Positions 9,016-17,943 of a stretch of 64,000 bases of DNA are shown here, piece after piece. Every line of letters begins with the position of its first letter. Within the stretch, counting starts at the first letter, position 1. Below the pieces are notes generated by a model that had not been told where the DNA came from, made no database searches, and saw only the letters and a program-made list of their open reading frames with translations. Source of the stretch: an uncultured Bacteroidales bacterium. Lineage in GTDB: Bacteria; Bacteroidota; Bacteroidia; Bacteroidales; F082. Position numbers and translations under genes: made by a program. The DNA is taken from assembly GCA_947304185.1 (NCBI GenBank), contig CAMZAM010000008.1:1-64000 (forward strand). Reading direction: 5' to 3'.

Positions 9016-10941
9016 TCAATCCAACTTGTCGATATTCGAATCGTCCTCAACTCTAAGATTATCAATGATAAACTTCTGACGCTGGTCAGTGTTTTTGCCC
9101 ATGTAATACTTCAGAAGCTCAGGAATCGTCATGTCGTGGCGCAGGATGATAGGCTCAAGGCGCATGTTCGGACCGATGAAATAGCTGAACTCGTCGGGTG
9201 AGATCTCGCCGAGACCTTTAAATCTCGTGATTTCGGGATGAGCGCCGAGCGATTTGATGGCGTCGACACGTTCCTCGTCGGTGTAGCAATATCTTGTCTC
9301 TTTCTTATTTCTCACGCGGAACAATGGAGTCTGCAAGATGTAGAGGTGTCCACCGCGAACCACATCAGGGTAGAACTGCAGGAAAAATGTTAGCATCAGC
9401 AGACGGATATGCATGCCGTCGACATCAGCATCGGTGGCGATGACAATGTTATTATATCTAAGATTTTCTATTGATTCGTCGATATTCAAAGCTGCCTGCA
9501 GGAGGTTAAACTCTTCGTTTTCGTAGACGATTTTCTTCGTCAGGCCGTAGCAGTTCAACGGCTTACCGCGGAGGCTGAACACCGCCTGTGTCTGAGCGTC
9601 GCGGCTCTTGGTGATGCTGCCTGATGCTGAGTCGCCCTCTGTTATGAATAACGTCGACTCGAGACGTTTTTCCTGGTTGGTGTTGTAGTGTATGCGGCAG
9701 TCGCGGAGTTTTCTGTTGTTGAGACTGACTTTCTTGGCACTCTCGCGGGCGAGTTTCTTGATGTTTGCCATGCCTTTGCGCTCTTTCTCATTCTGGATGA
9801 TCTTGCGCATCAAAGCCTCGGCTACGTCGCCATTCATGTGCAAAAACTTGTCGAAATGCCTCTTTATAATGTCGGTGATATACGCACGGATGGTCGTCTC
9901 GCTCTCTTTGTCCATGTAGTTTGACGAGAATTTCGTCTTCGTCTGACCTTCGAACTCGGGCTCATCGACTTTTATTGACAACGAAGCGATAAACGAGCTG
10001 CGGATATCGGATGTCTCGTATTCTTTGTTATAGAACTCCCTGATAGTCTTAGCGATAGCCTCGCGGAACACGTTAAGATGCGTGCCGCCGAGAGGGTTGT
10101 ACTGGCCGTTGGCAAATGAGAAATACTCTTCGTTCGACGTGACGTTGGAGTGTGTGAAGGCGCATTCAAAGTCGCCTTCTTTGATGTGTATGATAGGGTA
10201 GGCGCAGGTCTCGAGCTTGCCGATCTTACGTGTCAGCAGGTCGAGGAGGCCGTTCTTTGCGTGATATTTTTGTCCGTTGAGGATGAGGGTGAGGCCGCTG
10301 TTAAGGAAAGCGTAGTTCCACACCATCTCGTCGACGTATTCCATGAGGAAGTGGTAGTTACCAAACAGCTCGGCGTCGGGCACGAACGTTATCTCTGTGC
10401 CGTTTTTCTGGTCGGTAGGGATGATGTCTGATTCTGACAGCAGTTCACCTTTTGAGAACTCCACGACTTTCGTCATGCCGTCGCGGAATGCCTGTGCGCG
10501 GAAATATGACGAGGCTGCATTGGTGGCTTTTGCACCCACGCCGTTGAGACCCACGGCTTTCTTGAATGCACCGGTGTTGTACTTACCGCCGGTGTTCATC
10601 TGTCCCATACAGTCTTTGAGAGAGGCGAGAGGGATGCCACGTCCGTAGTCGCGAACGCGTACCTTGCCGTCGTTGATGTCGATCTCGATGACTTTTCCAG
10701 CACCCATGTTGAACTCGTCGATACTGTTGTCGACGATCTCTTTCAACAGGATATAGATGCCGTCGTCGTGAGCTGAGCCGTCGCCCGCCTTGCCGATGTA
10801 CATTCCCAGACGTTTACGGATATGCTCGTTCCACGACAGATGCTGAATCGCATCGTCATTATAATCAACCGGATTTACGTTTGTGGTAAAATCTAACTCG
10901 TTGTCTTCCAATACGTTATCGTCAATAATTTCTTCCGCCAT
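9016..10941 (-). CDS. parE: DNA topoisomerase IV subunit B (ParE-like)
   Basis: ATPase/TOPRIM subunit of a type IIA topoisomerase that decatenates chromosomes. The GHKL ATPase motifs are VRDYGRGIP and GLNGVGAKATNA. The TOPRIM acidic motifs are TEGDSASGS and ATDADVDGMHIR. The TKSRDAQTQAVFSLRGKPLN segment is ParE-type rather than GyrB-type for this phylum. The ATG at 10941 (MAEEIIDD) gives 641 aa. A TTG at 10965 is in frame but overlaps the -7 element. No parC lies next to it: the downstream neighbour is the convergent YgjP gene. Confidence 0.92.
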   Translation of the reverse strand: MAEEIIDDNVLEDNELDFTTNVNPVDYNDDAIQHLSWNEHIRKRLGMYIGKAGDGSAHDDGIYILLKEIVDNSIDEFNMGAGKVIEIDINDGKVRVRDYGRGIPLASLKDCMGQMNTGGKYNTGAFKKAVGLNGVGAKATNAASSYFRAQAFRDGMTKVVEFSKGELLSESDIIPTDQKNGTEITFVPDAELFGNYHFLMEYVDEMVWNYAFLNSGLTLILNGQKYHAKNGLLDLLTRKIGKLETCAYPIIHIKEGDFECAFTHSNVTSNEEYFSFANGQYNPLGGTHLNVFREAIAKTIREFYNKEYETSDIRSSFIASLSIKVDEPEFEGQTKTKFSSNYMDKESETTIRAYITDIIKRHFDKFLHMNGDVAEALMRKIIQNEKERKGMANIKKLARESAKKVSLNNRKLRDCRIHYNTNQEKRLESTLFITEGDSASGSITKSRDAQTQAVFSLRGKPLNCYGLTKKIVYENEEFNLLQAALNIDESIENLRYNNIVIATDADVDGMHIRLLMLTFFLQFYPDVVRGGHLYILQTPLFRVRNKKETRYCYTDEERVDAIKSLGAHPEITRFKGLGEISPDEFSYFIGPNMRLEPIILRHDMTIPELLKYYMGKNTDQRQKFIIDNLRVEDDSNIDKLD

Positions 10942-10962
10942 GTTCTCAAAAAAATCTTTTTG

Positions 10963-10970
10963 CAAAAATA
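10963..10970 (-). promoter_or_regulatory. -7 element upstream of parE
   Basis: The minus strand reads TATTTTTG, 21 bases before the ATG at 10941. It forms a divergent pair with the element at 11039. Confidence 0.65.
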
Positions 10971-11038
10971 ATAAAAAAAGTTAGAAGATAAAAGTGAAAA
11001 GATAAAAGATTTTTTCAACACGAATTCCACAAATTTCG

Positions 11039-11046
11039 TACTTTTG
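11039..11046 (+). promoter_or_regulatory. -7 element upstream of the EamA transporter gene
   Basis: TACTTTTG lies 19 bases before the ATG at 11066. An upstream ATG at 11059 is out of frame and stops after nine codons. Confidence 0.65.
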
Positions 11047-11065
11047 CCCGTTTTTTTAATGGAAA

Positions 11066-11959
11066 ATGGAGAAGATAACCTCAAATAAGAAATTTTTCGG
11101 CACCATATGCGGCATTCTTGCAGCAGTGTTTTATGGCACAAATCCTCTTGGAGCCTTGAAGCTCTACGAGCAGGGCATGAACACCAACTCGGTGCTTTTC
11201 AGCCGCTTCAGCATGGCATGGATTATCATCTCTATCATATTGATTATCAGGAAGGAAAACCTTAAAGTGACTAAACGTGAGTTCGGAACGCTTACAGCTC
11301 TTGGACTGCTTTTTACGGCTTCTTCGATGACGCTGTATTTCAGCTTCCAATATATTGCAGCAGGTGTGGCATCGACACTTTTGTTCACTTATCCAATCAT
11401 GACGGCGGTGATAATGGGTCTGTTTTTCAAAGAGAAAGCAGGCTTTAAGACTGTCATAGCCATCATTTTGTCGTTGGTTGGCGTGCTTTTGCTTTATTGG
11501 AGCGATGCGGGCGGCACTTTGGACACTCTTGGCGTGATTCTGGTGCTTGTTTCGGCCCTCACTTATGCAATCTACATCATCGTAGTGAACCGTTGTCCGC
11601 TTGAGATGTCATCGTTTAAGATAAACTTCTATGTGGTGCTTTACTGCGCTATCGGTATGGCCGTGTTTGCTTGGCTTACCGGACAGCCTTTGCGACTGCC
11701 TCACAATGCTGTGAGCTGGTTTTATGCCACATGGCTTGCCGTCGTTCCAGCAACTTTGTCGCTCGTTTTGATGGTTTATGCCTCGAAATACGTGGGAGCG
11801 ACACCCACAGCAATCCTCGGAGCATTGGAACCTCTGACAGCCGTTTTAATCGGAATATTTGTCTTTAACGAGCCTTTCGGCGTTCGTCTTGCAATAGGTA
11901 TAGTTCTGATTCTCAGTGCAGTGATTATTACTGCTTATCAGCCAAAAAAACATTCTTAA
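11066..11959 (+). CDS. EamA/DMT-superfamily transporter
   Basis: Inner-membrane permease of 297 aa with ten predicted transmembrane helices arranged as two EamA repeats (about 10-145 and 155-290). The second repeat ends in the typical GALEPLTAVLIGIFVFNEPF motif. Such proteins export or import amino acids, nucleosides or other metabolites, and the substrate cannot be read from the sequence. The 3' end overlaps the convergent flippase gene by 32 bases. Confidence 0.88.
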   Translation: MEKITSNKKFFGTICGILAAVFYGTNPLGALKLYEQGMNTNSVLFSRFSMAWIIISIILIIRKENLKVTKREFGTLTALGLLFTASSMTLYFSFQYIAAGVASTLLFTYPIMTAVIMGLFFKEKAGFKTVIAIILSLVGVLLLYWSDAGGTLDTLGVILVLVSALTYAIYIIVVNRCPLEMSSFKINFYVVLYCAIGMAVFAWLTGQPLRLPHNAVSWFYATWLAVVPATLSLVLMVYASKYVGATPTAILGALEPLTAVLIGIFVFNEPFGVRLAIGIVLILSAVIITAYQPKKHS

Positions 11960-13223
11960 TCCCTATAACCAAAGCTTTCACGTCTTCTTTTGTCACCAAC
12001 AGCTCCTTGGCGGAGGTTTTATTGATTTTCTTGAAGACGATCCACTGGTAAATAATTGTAGCTAAATGAGTTAGCGATGCAGCAATACCTGCACCGACCA
12101 TTCCGAAAGGCGGTATCAAGAGGTAGAGCGACGGAATTGTAACTATAAGCCCGACTAATGCACCGTAGAGATTATATTTTGGCATATTGACGCCGGAGAA
12201 ATAATGGCAAAACACGGTGTTTGCGGCCATAAAGACAACTCCGGGTGCCAGAGCTATCATCACCACGCGCATTGCCGCGAAATCGGCTGTAAAGAGCCAG
12301 GAATAGACGCTGGTAGGGATGATGCACACTATGAAGATGCAGATCGCTGTCAGCACCATGGCGATTTTAAGCAGTTGAACGGTGATTTTGGCCGCTAACT
12401 CATTGTCGGTCAGGTTGCTAATCTTCGAAAATTGCACCATTGCGATGCTTTGTCCGATCATCTTAGGAGCTTCCGACACCTGTGAGGCCGCGTTATACAC
12501 TCCGACCTTGGCATCACCCCAGAAACTCTTGATAATCAGGAAGCTGAGACGACGGTTGAGCATCGAGACAAGCGTCGACATCTGTATTATACTGCCGAAT
12601 TTGAACATCTCACGGATTGTCTCACGTATCGAGTCGTTGCCTTTGTCCTTCAGGTAAGGCCAGATCTGCGTCAAGCCAGAGAGATAACCGACGATGTAGC
12701 CCGTCATAAGAGAGAAGATGAAGGCATCGGCGTTGCGAATATTGAGGACGAAGATGTAAAACAGCATCGAACTCATCTGTGTCAAGAACTGTATGATAAA
12801 CAATATGTTTTTCGTGCCGACACGTTCTTTTCCGAGTAGGGTGGTGAGGTTGAAGTTATGCAGACTGTATATGAAAACCAGCAGCAACACAATGCCGTGA
12901 TAGCCTTCGGGTATGAACTCAAAGCCTGTGTGAATAAAGGAGCAGATATATATCGCTAAAGCGTATAGAGCAACGATAATCGCCGACCAGATATACGTTA
13001 TCTTAAACAGCGTACGATAGGATTTTCTGGGAGTGAAATAAACCAAGCCGCTACCTGCCAAAAACTCAACGCCGATGAGGAGTATCGACACGTCGAGAAG
13101 CACTATGCCGCCGATGCCCCAGGCCTCTGCGCCAAGGTAATGCGTGCCGAACCACAACGTCACAAAGTTGCAAATGGCGTTGAGAGCTTGAGTGCCGAAA
13201 GTGCCGAATATCTTCTTTATCAT
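11928..13223 (-). CDS. Polysaccharide flippase-like membrane protein (MOP superfamily)
   Basis: 431-aa polytopic protein of the oligosaccharide/polysaccharide transporter type. It starts with FGTFGTQALNAICNFVTLW, a usual first helix for Wzx-like proteins, and has about 12 hydrophobic segments. It probably flips lipid-linked glycans across the inner membrane. It lies directly after, and overlaps by four bases, the formyltransferase-like gene, so the two form an operon. The glycosyltransferase gene across the divergent promoter supports a surface-glycan role. Confidence 0.85.
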   Translation of the reverse strand: MIKKIFGTFGTQALNAICNFVTLWFGTHYLGAEAWGIGGIVLLDVSILLIGVEFLAGSGLVYFTPRKSYRTLFKITYIWSAIIVALYALAIYICSFIHTGFEFIPEGYHGIVLLLVFIYSLHNFNLTTLLGKERVGTKNILFIIQFLTQMSSMLFYIFVLNIRNADAFIFSLMTGYIVGYLSGLTQIWPYLKDKGNDSIRETIREMFKFGSIIQMSTLVSMLNRRLSFLIIKSFWGDAKVGVYNAASQVSEAPKMIGQSIAMVQFSKISNLTDNELAAKITVQLLKIAMVLTAICIFIVCIIPTSVYSWLFTADFAAMRVVMIALAPGVVFMAANTVFCHYFSGVNMPKYNLYGALVGLIVTIPSLYLLIPPFGMVGAGIAASLTHLATIIYQWIVFKKINKTSAKELLVTKEDVKALVIGIKNVFLADKQ

Positions 13224-14848
13224 TTTTTCCTCTTTTGTCGAATTTGTTGCTTAAAACCTTGCCATGTGAATGTGAAACGTTTGGCGTCGAACACCGTTAT
13301 CTCGCCATCGCTGTTGATGGTGTGTATGCCTTTGTTATATGGCGTATTTTTAAAAGGTTTTATCTCTTTTGTTATTTCTTCAATATATTGATATTCAGAT
13401 AATTGAACTATCTTATTTAAAGTAATACTTGAACCATAATGCAAGGTGCTGTTTTGCGCTGGACGAACCAATTTTCCATCGATATTTTGTATCGTTCCGG
13501 CCATGCGTGAGTTGCTGCAGTCGACCTTGACAGGATTGTTGTAATGTGGGCGATACGGACCGCGTAAATCATCGGCGACGAACACAAACAGATGGGTGTG
13601 AGGATGTTTCTGCGGCGTGGTAAACAGGTAGAACTTGCCGTCGTGAATGAACAGGGTGGTATCAACGAATCGGCCTTGCAAGAGGTCGCAGTCGAATGTC
13701 AATTGGTCGTTATCGAAACGATACAGCGACACCTTATTTGTCTGATTTGACTCAGGGATGCAGTATATTTGTCCTTGATAATCAAATACATAAGGGTAAG
13801 AGCGATGCTCAGGGAATCTGCTTATTTTATGATATATTTCGAAATTCTCCGATTTCTTGGCTACAGCCAGATCTGCCTTGCCGTTTTTGTTTGAGAACCA
13901 TTCGAAAAACAGGTATGTGTCGTTGTCATTTGAAATGATAAACGGGTCGGCGAAGTAGTCCGATTTCGGTGGCTTCAGCCAATGGATGTCAGTCGGCGTG
14001 GTATAATAGCCCACGTTCCAATCTTCCTGTCGGAACAGGTCATTCCAGTGATATGCCACCTTGCGCCATAAGCACAGCCAGAAATATTTTAGCATCTGGA
14101 AGTTCTTTGGCGGATGCATTATCGGGGCCTTCGACTGCGACAGCTCCGGCTCGAATTTTCCATTGACTATCATGTCTTTACATGCCTGTAACGGCAACAC
14201 CTCCGATTCAAGCAATAGCCTGTTCAGATGGGCTTTGTATGAATGTAAGACTGTGTCGAATTGTAATCGCCTGATTATCAATCCTTTATCCAACTCATCG
14301 GTGAGTTGCTGTAGTATGACGCCGTTGGCAGGAGTTTTACGCATGAACTCCCAGAATCCGGGAGGACCGCCACGCACAATTCGTTCATCGTCATGATGAT
14401 ACGACCAAACACCATACTTTGCGCTCTTCAAAACTTCGCCGCGTATGATATCAAACCCGAAACGCAGGATGAAATCGAGGTTGTAGGAACGGATTTTTTC
14501 GATATCTTCATCGCTGAAATATGTGGAAATGCCTTTGTAGATTGGCATTACCGTCATTTCGACCGGAGCGCAGTGGAGTGGAGAAATCCCATTCGACCAA
14601 TTAATATGACGTTTTGCTTCCGGTTTAAACCAATATCTGTGCCAGATCCTGAATAAGATTTGGCGATAGGGGTAGTGACAGACCTTGTCGAAAAACGATT
14701 TGTATGGCTTCGATTCATCACCGTTTTTGATTATCAATGATAATTCTATGCCGTTGTCAATCAATAATTTAACAGTGTCAAACTGCCATTGCTCGACGGC
14801 GTCGCCGTCGAGCATAATTCCCAACCGTATCGTTTTATTCAAGTCCAT
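13220..14848 (-). CDS. Formyltransferase-like / beta-propeller fusion, predicted glycan-modifying protein
   Basis: 542 aa in two parts. Residues 1 to about 245 resemble the formyltransferase fold (LDFILRFGFDIIRGEVL, then SYHHDDERIVRGGPPGFWEF in the place of the formyltransferase HHSLLPxYRG motif). Residues about 265-500 resemble the five-bladed propeller shared by GH32/43-type enzymes and plant GINT1 (PKSDYFADPFIISNDNDTYL, FFEWFSNKNGKADLAVA). The role is probably in making or tailoring surface polysaccharide, given the overlapping flippase gene. Residues 87-100 (GISPLHCAPVEMTV) are encoded by a copy of the dispersed 40-bp element lying in frame. No catalytic assignment is offered. Confidence 0.75.
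   Translation of the reverse strand: MDLNKTIRLGIMLDGDAVEQWQFDTVKLLIDNGIELSLIIKNGDESKPYKSFFDKVCHYPYRQILFRIWHRYWFKPEAKRHINWSNGISPLHCAPVEMTVMPIYKGISTYFSDEDIEKIRSYNLDFILRFGFDIIRGEVLKSAKYGVWSYHHDDERIVRGGPPGFWEFMRKTPANGVILQQLTDELDKGLIIRRLQFDTVLHSYKAHLNRLLLESEVLPLQACKDMIVNGKFEPELSQSKAPIMHPPKNFQMLKYFWLCLWRKVAYHWNDLFRQEDWNVGYYTTPTDIHWLKPPKSDYFADPFIISNDNDTYLFFEWFSNKNGKADLAVAKKSENFEIYHKISRFPEHRSYPYVFDYQGQIYCIPESNQTNKVSLYRFDNDQLTFDCDLLQGRFVDTTLFIHDGKFYLFTTPQKHPHTHLFVFVADDLRGPYRPHYNNPVKVDCSNSRMAGTIQNIDGKLVRPAQNSTLHYGSSITLNKIVQLSEYQYIEEITKEIKPFKNTPYNKGIHTINSDGEITVFDAKRFTFTWQGFKQQIRQKRKK
14552..14588 (+). repeat. Dispersed ~40-bp element, unit 2, inside a coding sequence
   Basis: CGTCATTTCGACCG...GGAGTGGAGAAATC on the plus strand, within the minus-strand formyltransferase-like gene. 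It keeps the reading frame and contributes about 13 residues between the segment ending KRHINWSN and the one beginning MPIYKGI. Confidence 0.85.
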
Positions 14849-14863
14849 TCATCAAATAAAGCG

Positions 14864-14871
14864 CAAAGATA
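14864..14871 (-). promoter_or_regulatory. -7 element upstream of the formyltransferase-like/flippase operon
   Basis: The minus strand reads TATCTTTG, 15 bases before the ATG at 14848. Confidence 0.7.
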
Positions 14872-14918
14872 ACGAAATTATTTTATAAAATAAAAAATCA
14901 TCGCAATAATATTTTGCG

Positions 14919-14926
14919 TATCTTTG
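14919..14926 (+). promoter_or_regulatory. -7 element upstream of the GT2 fusion gene
   Basis: TATCTTTG lies 13 bases before the ATG at 14940. It is divergent from the element at 14864, in a 91-base AT-rich gap. Confidence 0.7.
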
Positions 14927-14939
14927 CAGTTTAAAATAT

Positions 14940-16898
14940 ATGAAGCTTTCAGTCGTCATAGTCAACTACAATGTCGAGCATTTCCTCGAGCAGTGCCTCT
15001 ATTCGGTGCGTCGTGCCATGCAAGGCATTGACGGTGAGGTATTTGTGGTTGACAATAACTCAGTCGACGGCTCTCTGAAAATGCTTGCGGCGAAGTTCCC
15101 TGAGGTTAAAGTCATCGCCAACAAAGACAATGTGGGCTTCGCGAAGGCTAATAATCAAGCGATTAGGATCTCGACAGGGGAGTATGTGCTTCTACTAAAT
15201 CCCGACACTGTCGTTGAGGACGATACCTTCAGCAAATGCTTGGCTTTCATGGACTCGCATCCCGATGCGGGCGGCCTCGGAGTGAAGATGGTAGACGGTA
15301 AGGGTCAGTTTCTGCCTGAGTCGAAGCGCGGACTGCCAACGCCGATGACGGCTTTCTATAAGATTTTCGGACTATCGAAGCTGTTCCCGCATTCGAGGCG
15401 CTTCTCGAAATATCATCTGGGATATCTTCCGGTCGACGAGGTCAACTCCGTTGATATCTTGGCAGGCGCTTATATGCTCATGCGCCGCGAAACCCTTGAT
15501 AAATGCGGACTTCTCGACGAGACGTTCTTCATGTACGGCGAGGATATAGATCTGTCATATCGTATCACCTTAGCGGGATATAAAAACTACTATTTCCCGG
15601 AGACGCGAATCATACATTATAAAGGCGAAAGCACCAAGAAAACCAGCGTAAACTACGTGTTGGTGTTTTACAAGGCGATGGAGATTTTCGCGAAGAAACA
15701 CTTCGGTCAGCATAGGGCGAGGCTGTTCTCGTTTGTCATCAACTTGGCCATATATTTCAGGGCTTTTCTCGCTTTGATGTCGCAGTTCCTCGGTAAGATT
15801 TATATGCCTCTCATCGATGTGGTGTTAGGCTACTCAGGACTTGCAACTATCAGCTATTTCTGGGGACATTACATGATTTACGACGGCATAGGGTCGTATC
15901 CGATAACGCCGTTGTTTACGATAATCTTGCCGATATACATCCTGATATGGCTGATTACCGCATATTTTACCGGCGGTTACGATAAGCCATACCGCATCGC
16001 CCCGGCAGCTGGAGGCATAATGTTAGGCAGCATCCTTATCCTTATGCTCTACGCTCTGCTTCCGACAGGACTGCGTTTTTCTAGAGCTTTGATACTCTTT
16101 GGAACGATATGGATGGCGCTTCAGATGACTTCAAGTAGAACTTTAGGTTACATACTTAAACTCGCTGATTTCCAATATGGTAGAAATGCAAAGAAACGCT
16201 TCTTAGTGATAGGAAATACCGATGAGACAAAGCGTGTTGAACAGCTTCTGAAGAGCACTTCCATCAAACCTGATTTCATCGGATTGGTGGCACCGAACAA
16301 CAGTATGGAGATTCCTGAAAATTATCTTGGAAATATAGAGCAAGTACCTGATATCATTGGCATCTACAAGATTACTGAGATAATTTTCTGCTCAAAAGAC
16401 ATCACACACCAGGAAATCATCGATAAGATGGTGGAATGGCATGCCAGCAAACTCGATTATAAGATCGCGCCGGTCGACACTTTGTCGATCATTGGAAGTA
16501 ACTCCATCAACACGCGCGGAGACCTCTATACCGTTGATATTCGTACAATTAACACCATTCAGAACAGGCGAAAGAAACGTCTTCTCGACTTCTCGCTATC
16601 GTTCTTTGGCATCGTTTTCTGGATATTTGCGGTGTGGTTTGTCAAAAAGCCATTCAAATTCTTGGTCGATTGCTTCAAGGTGTTATTCGGTGGATATTCC
16701 TGGGTGGGCTATTGTCCGACTGAAATCGTTGACGGTCAGAGACTTCCGAAGATCAAGAAAGGCATATACAACCCTGCGTCGATGTTCGAAGGCGATCTTG
16801 ATGACGAGGCACGCAATCGATTGAATGTCATCTATGCCCGTGACTACACGGTTTTGAAAGATTTTAATATATTGTTCAGAATGTTACTGAAACGATAA
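14940..16898 (+). CDS. Family 2 glycosyltransferase fused to a degenerate polyprenyl-sugar-transferase-like half
   Basis: 652 aa. Residues 1 to about 240 are a GT2 domain of the rhamnosyltransferase type (VVIVNYNVEHFLEQCL, VDNNSVDGS, LLLNPDTVV, GEDIDLSYR). Four or five membrane helices follow (about 260-400), then a Rossmann-like segment (KRFLVIGNTDETKRVEQLL, about 420-510). The C-terminus (about 540-652) resembles the ends of WcaJ/PglC-type sugar-phosphate transferases (KRLLDFSLSFFGIVFW, later LPKIKKGIYNP and DYTVLKDFNILFRMLL), but the central catalytic stretch with its basic and KFRSM-type motifs is missing. The GT2 half is probably active and the transferase half probably structural. It is predicted to act in surface glycan assembly with the divergent operon. 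Confidence 0.85.
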   Translation: MKLSVVIVNYNVEHFLEQCLYSVRRAMQGIDGEVFVVDNNSVDGSLKMLAAKFPEVKVIANKDNVGFAKANNQAIRISTGEYVLLLNPDTVVEDDTFSKCLAFMDSHPDAGGLGVKMVDGKGQFLPESKRGLPTPMTAFYKIFGLSKLFPHSRRFSKYHLGYLPVDEVNSVDILAGAYMLMRRETLDKCGLLDETFFMYGEDIDLSYRITLAGYKNYYFPETRIIHYKGESTKKTSVNYVLVFYKAMEIFAKKHFGQHRARLFSFVINLAIYFRAFLALMSQFLGKIYMPLIDVVLGYSGLATISYFWGHYMIYDGIGSYPITPLFTIILPIYILIWLITAYFTGGYDKPYRIAPAAGGIMLGSILILMLYALLPTGLRFSRALILFGTIWMALQMTSSRTLGYILKLADFQYGRNAKKRFLVIGNTDETKRVEQLLKSTSIKPDFIGLVAPNNSMEIPENYLGNIEQVPDIIGIYKITEIIFCSKDITHQEIIDKMVEWHASKLDYKIAPVDTLSIIGSNSINTRGDLYTVDIRTINTIQNRRKKRLLDFSLSFFGIVFWIFAVWFVKKPFKFLVDCFKVLFGGYSWVGYCPTEIVDGQRLPKIKKGIYNPASMFEGDLDDEARNRLNVIYARDYTVLKDFNILFRMLLKR

Positions 16899-16904
16899 TT
16901 TTTG

Positions 16905-16912
16905 TATTTTTG
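16905..16912 (+). promoter_or_regulatory. -7 element upstream of nusB
   Basis: TATTTTTG lies 29 bases before the nusB ATG and seven bases after the GT2 gene stop. Confidence 0.65.
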
Positions 16913-16941
16913 CAGACTGAATTTTTTATCAATTAAGGATT

Positions 16942-17904
16942 ATGTTAAACAGAAGATTTTTGAGAATCAAGGTGTTACAAGCGCTCTACGCATATATCGA
17001 GTCGGGCGAGACCAACATCAGTAACGGAATTAAAAATCTGCTTGAGAGCGTCGACAAGCTGTATGAGCTGTTTATTTGGCAGTTGTCGTTTCTCGTAGAA
17101 ACTAAACGTTTTGCGGAGAATAAAATCACAGAAAACAAACATAAATACATCCCGACTTACGATGATTTGCACCCGAATCTGAAGTACGTCAACAACCGTC
17201 TGCTCAACCTCATCGAAGACAATGTCGATTTCAAGAAACACGAGGCTGCGCTGAAGATTAACTGGGCCGACGATCCGCAGGAAGTGGTGAAGAAATACTA
17301 CACCATGATGCGTGAGACGCCGGAATACAAGAAATACATGGCAGATAAGACCGATACCTTTGCGGCCGACAGGAAGTTTATCGTAGAGATGATTACGAAT
17401 TATTTCGCCGATCTGGATGTGTTGCAGGACTTCTATGAAGACAAGAGCATTTACTTTGTCGATGATTATCATTTAGTTAGCTCTATGCTCATCGAATTCT
17501 TCAGCAAGATGAAGAACTTCGACGTGAACTCGCAGCTGCCTTCGATCTACAAGACCGACACTGCCGAGCCTAACGCCGACGAGAAGTTTATTCAGGACCT
17601 GTTCCGTGAGACTATCAACCACAACGAGGAGTTTGGCATGCTTATCGCCGACAACACCAACAACTGGGAGAAAGAGCGTATCTGCCTGATGGACATGATA
17701 ATCCTGAAGATGGCTCTCACCGAGTTCGTGTGCTTCCCGTTCATCCCGGTGAAGGTTACTATGAACGAATATATCGAGATTTCGAAGTATTTCAGCACCC
17801 CGAAGAGTAAGATATTCGTCAACGGAATCCTTGATAAACTGGCGAAAAAGCTCAACGAGGCTGGAAGTATCAATAAAATGGGATTAGGATTACTTGAAAA
17901 GTAA
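16942..17904 (+). CDS. nusB: Transcription antitermination factor NusB
   Basis: RNA-binding antitermination factor for rRNA operons. At 320 aa it is the long Bacteroidota form: MLNRRFLRIKVLQALYAYIE opens the N-terminal helical part, a Lys/Glu-rich middle follows, and the canonical NusB core occupies about 200-312 (LMDMIILKMALTEFVCFP, then KYFSTPKSKIFVNGILDKLA). In many Bacteroidales nusB lies beside yajC-ybbR-coaE. Here that group is 26 kb away, and nusB instead precedes porQ and recF. Confidence 0.93.
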   Translation: MLNRRFLRIKVLQALYAYIESGETNISNGIKNLLESVDKLYELFIWQLSFLVETKRFAENKITENKHKYIPTYDDLHPNLKYVNNRLLNLIEDNVDFKKHEAALKINWADDPQEVVKKYYTMMRETPEYKKYMADKTDTFAADRKFIVEMITNYFADLDVLQDFYEDKSIYFVDDYHLVSSMLIEFFSKMKNFDVNSQLPSIYKTDTAEPNADEKFIQDLFRETINHNEEFGMLIADNTNNWEKERICLMDMIILKMALTEFVCFPFIPVKVTMNEYIEISKYFSTPKSKIFVNGILDKLAKKLNEAGSINKMGLGLLEK

Positions 17905-17943
17905 ACTTTAGCTTTTGGCCATTGGCTGTTGGCAATTAAACAT

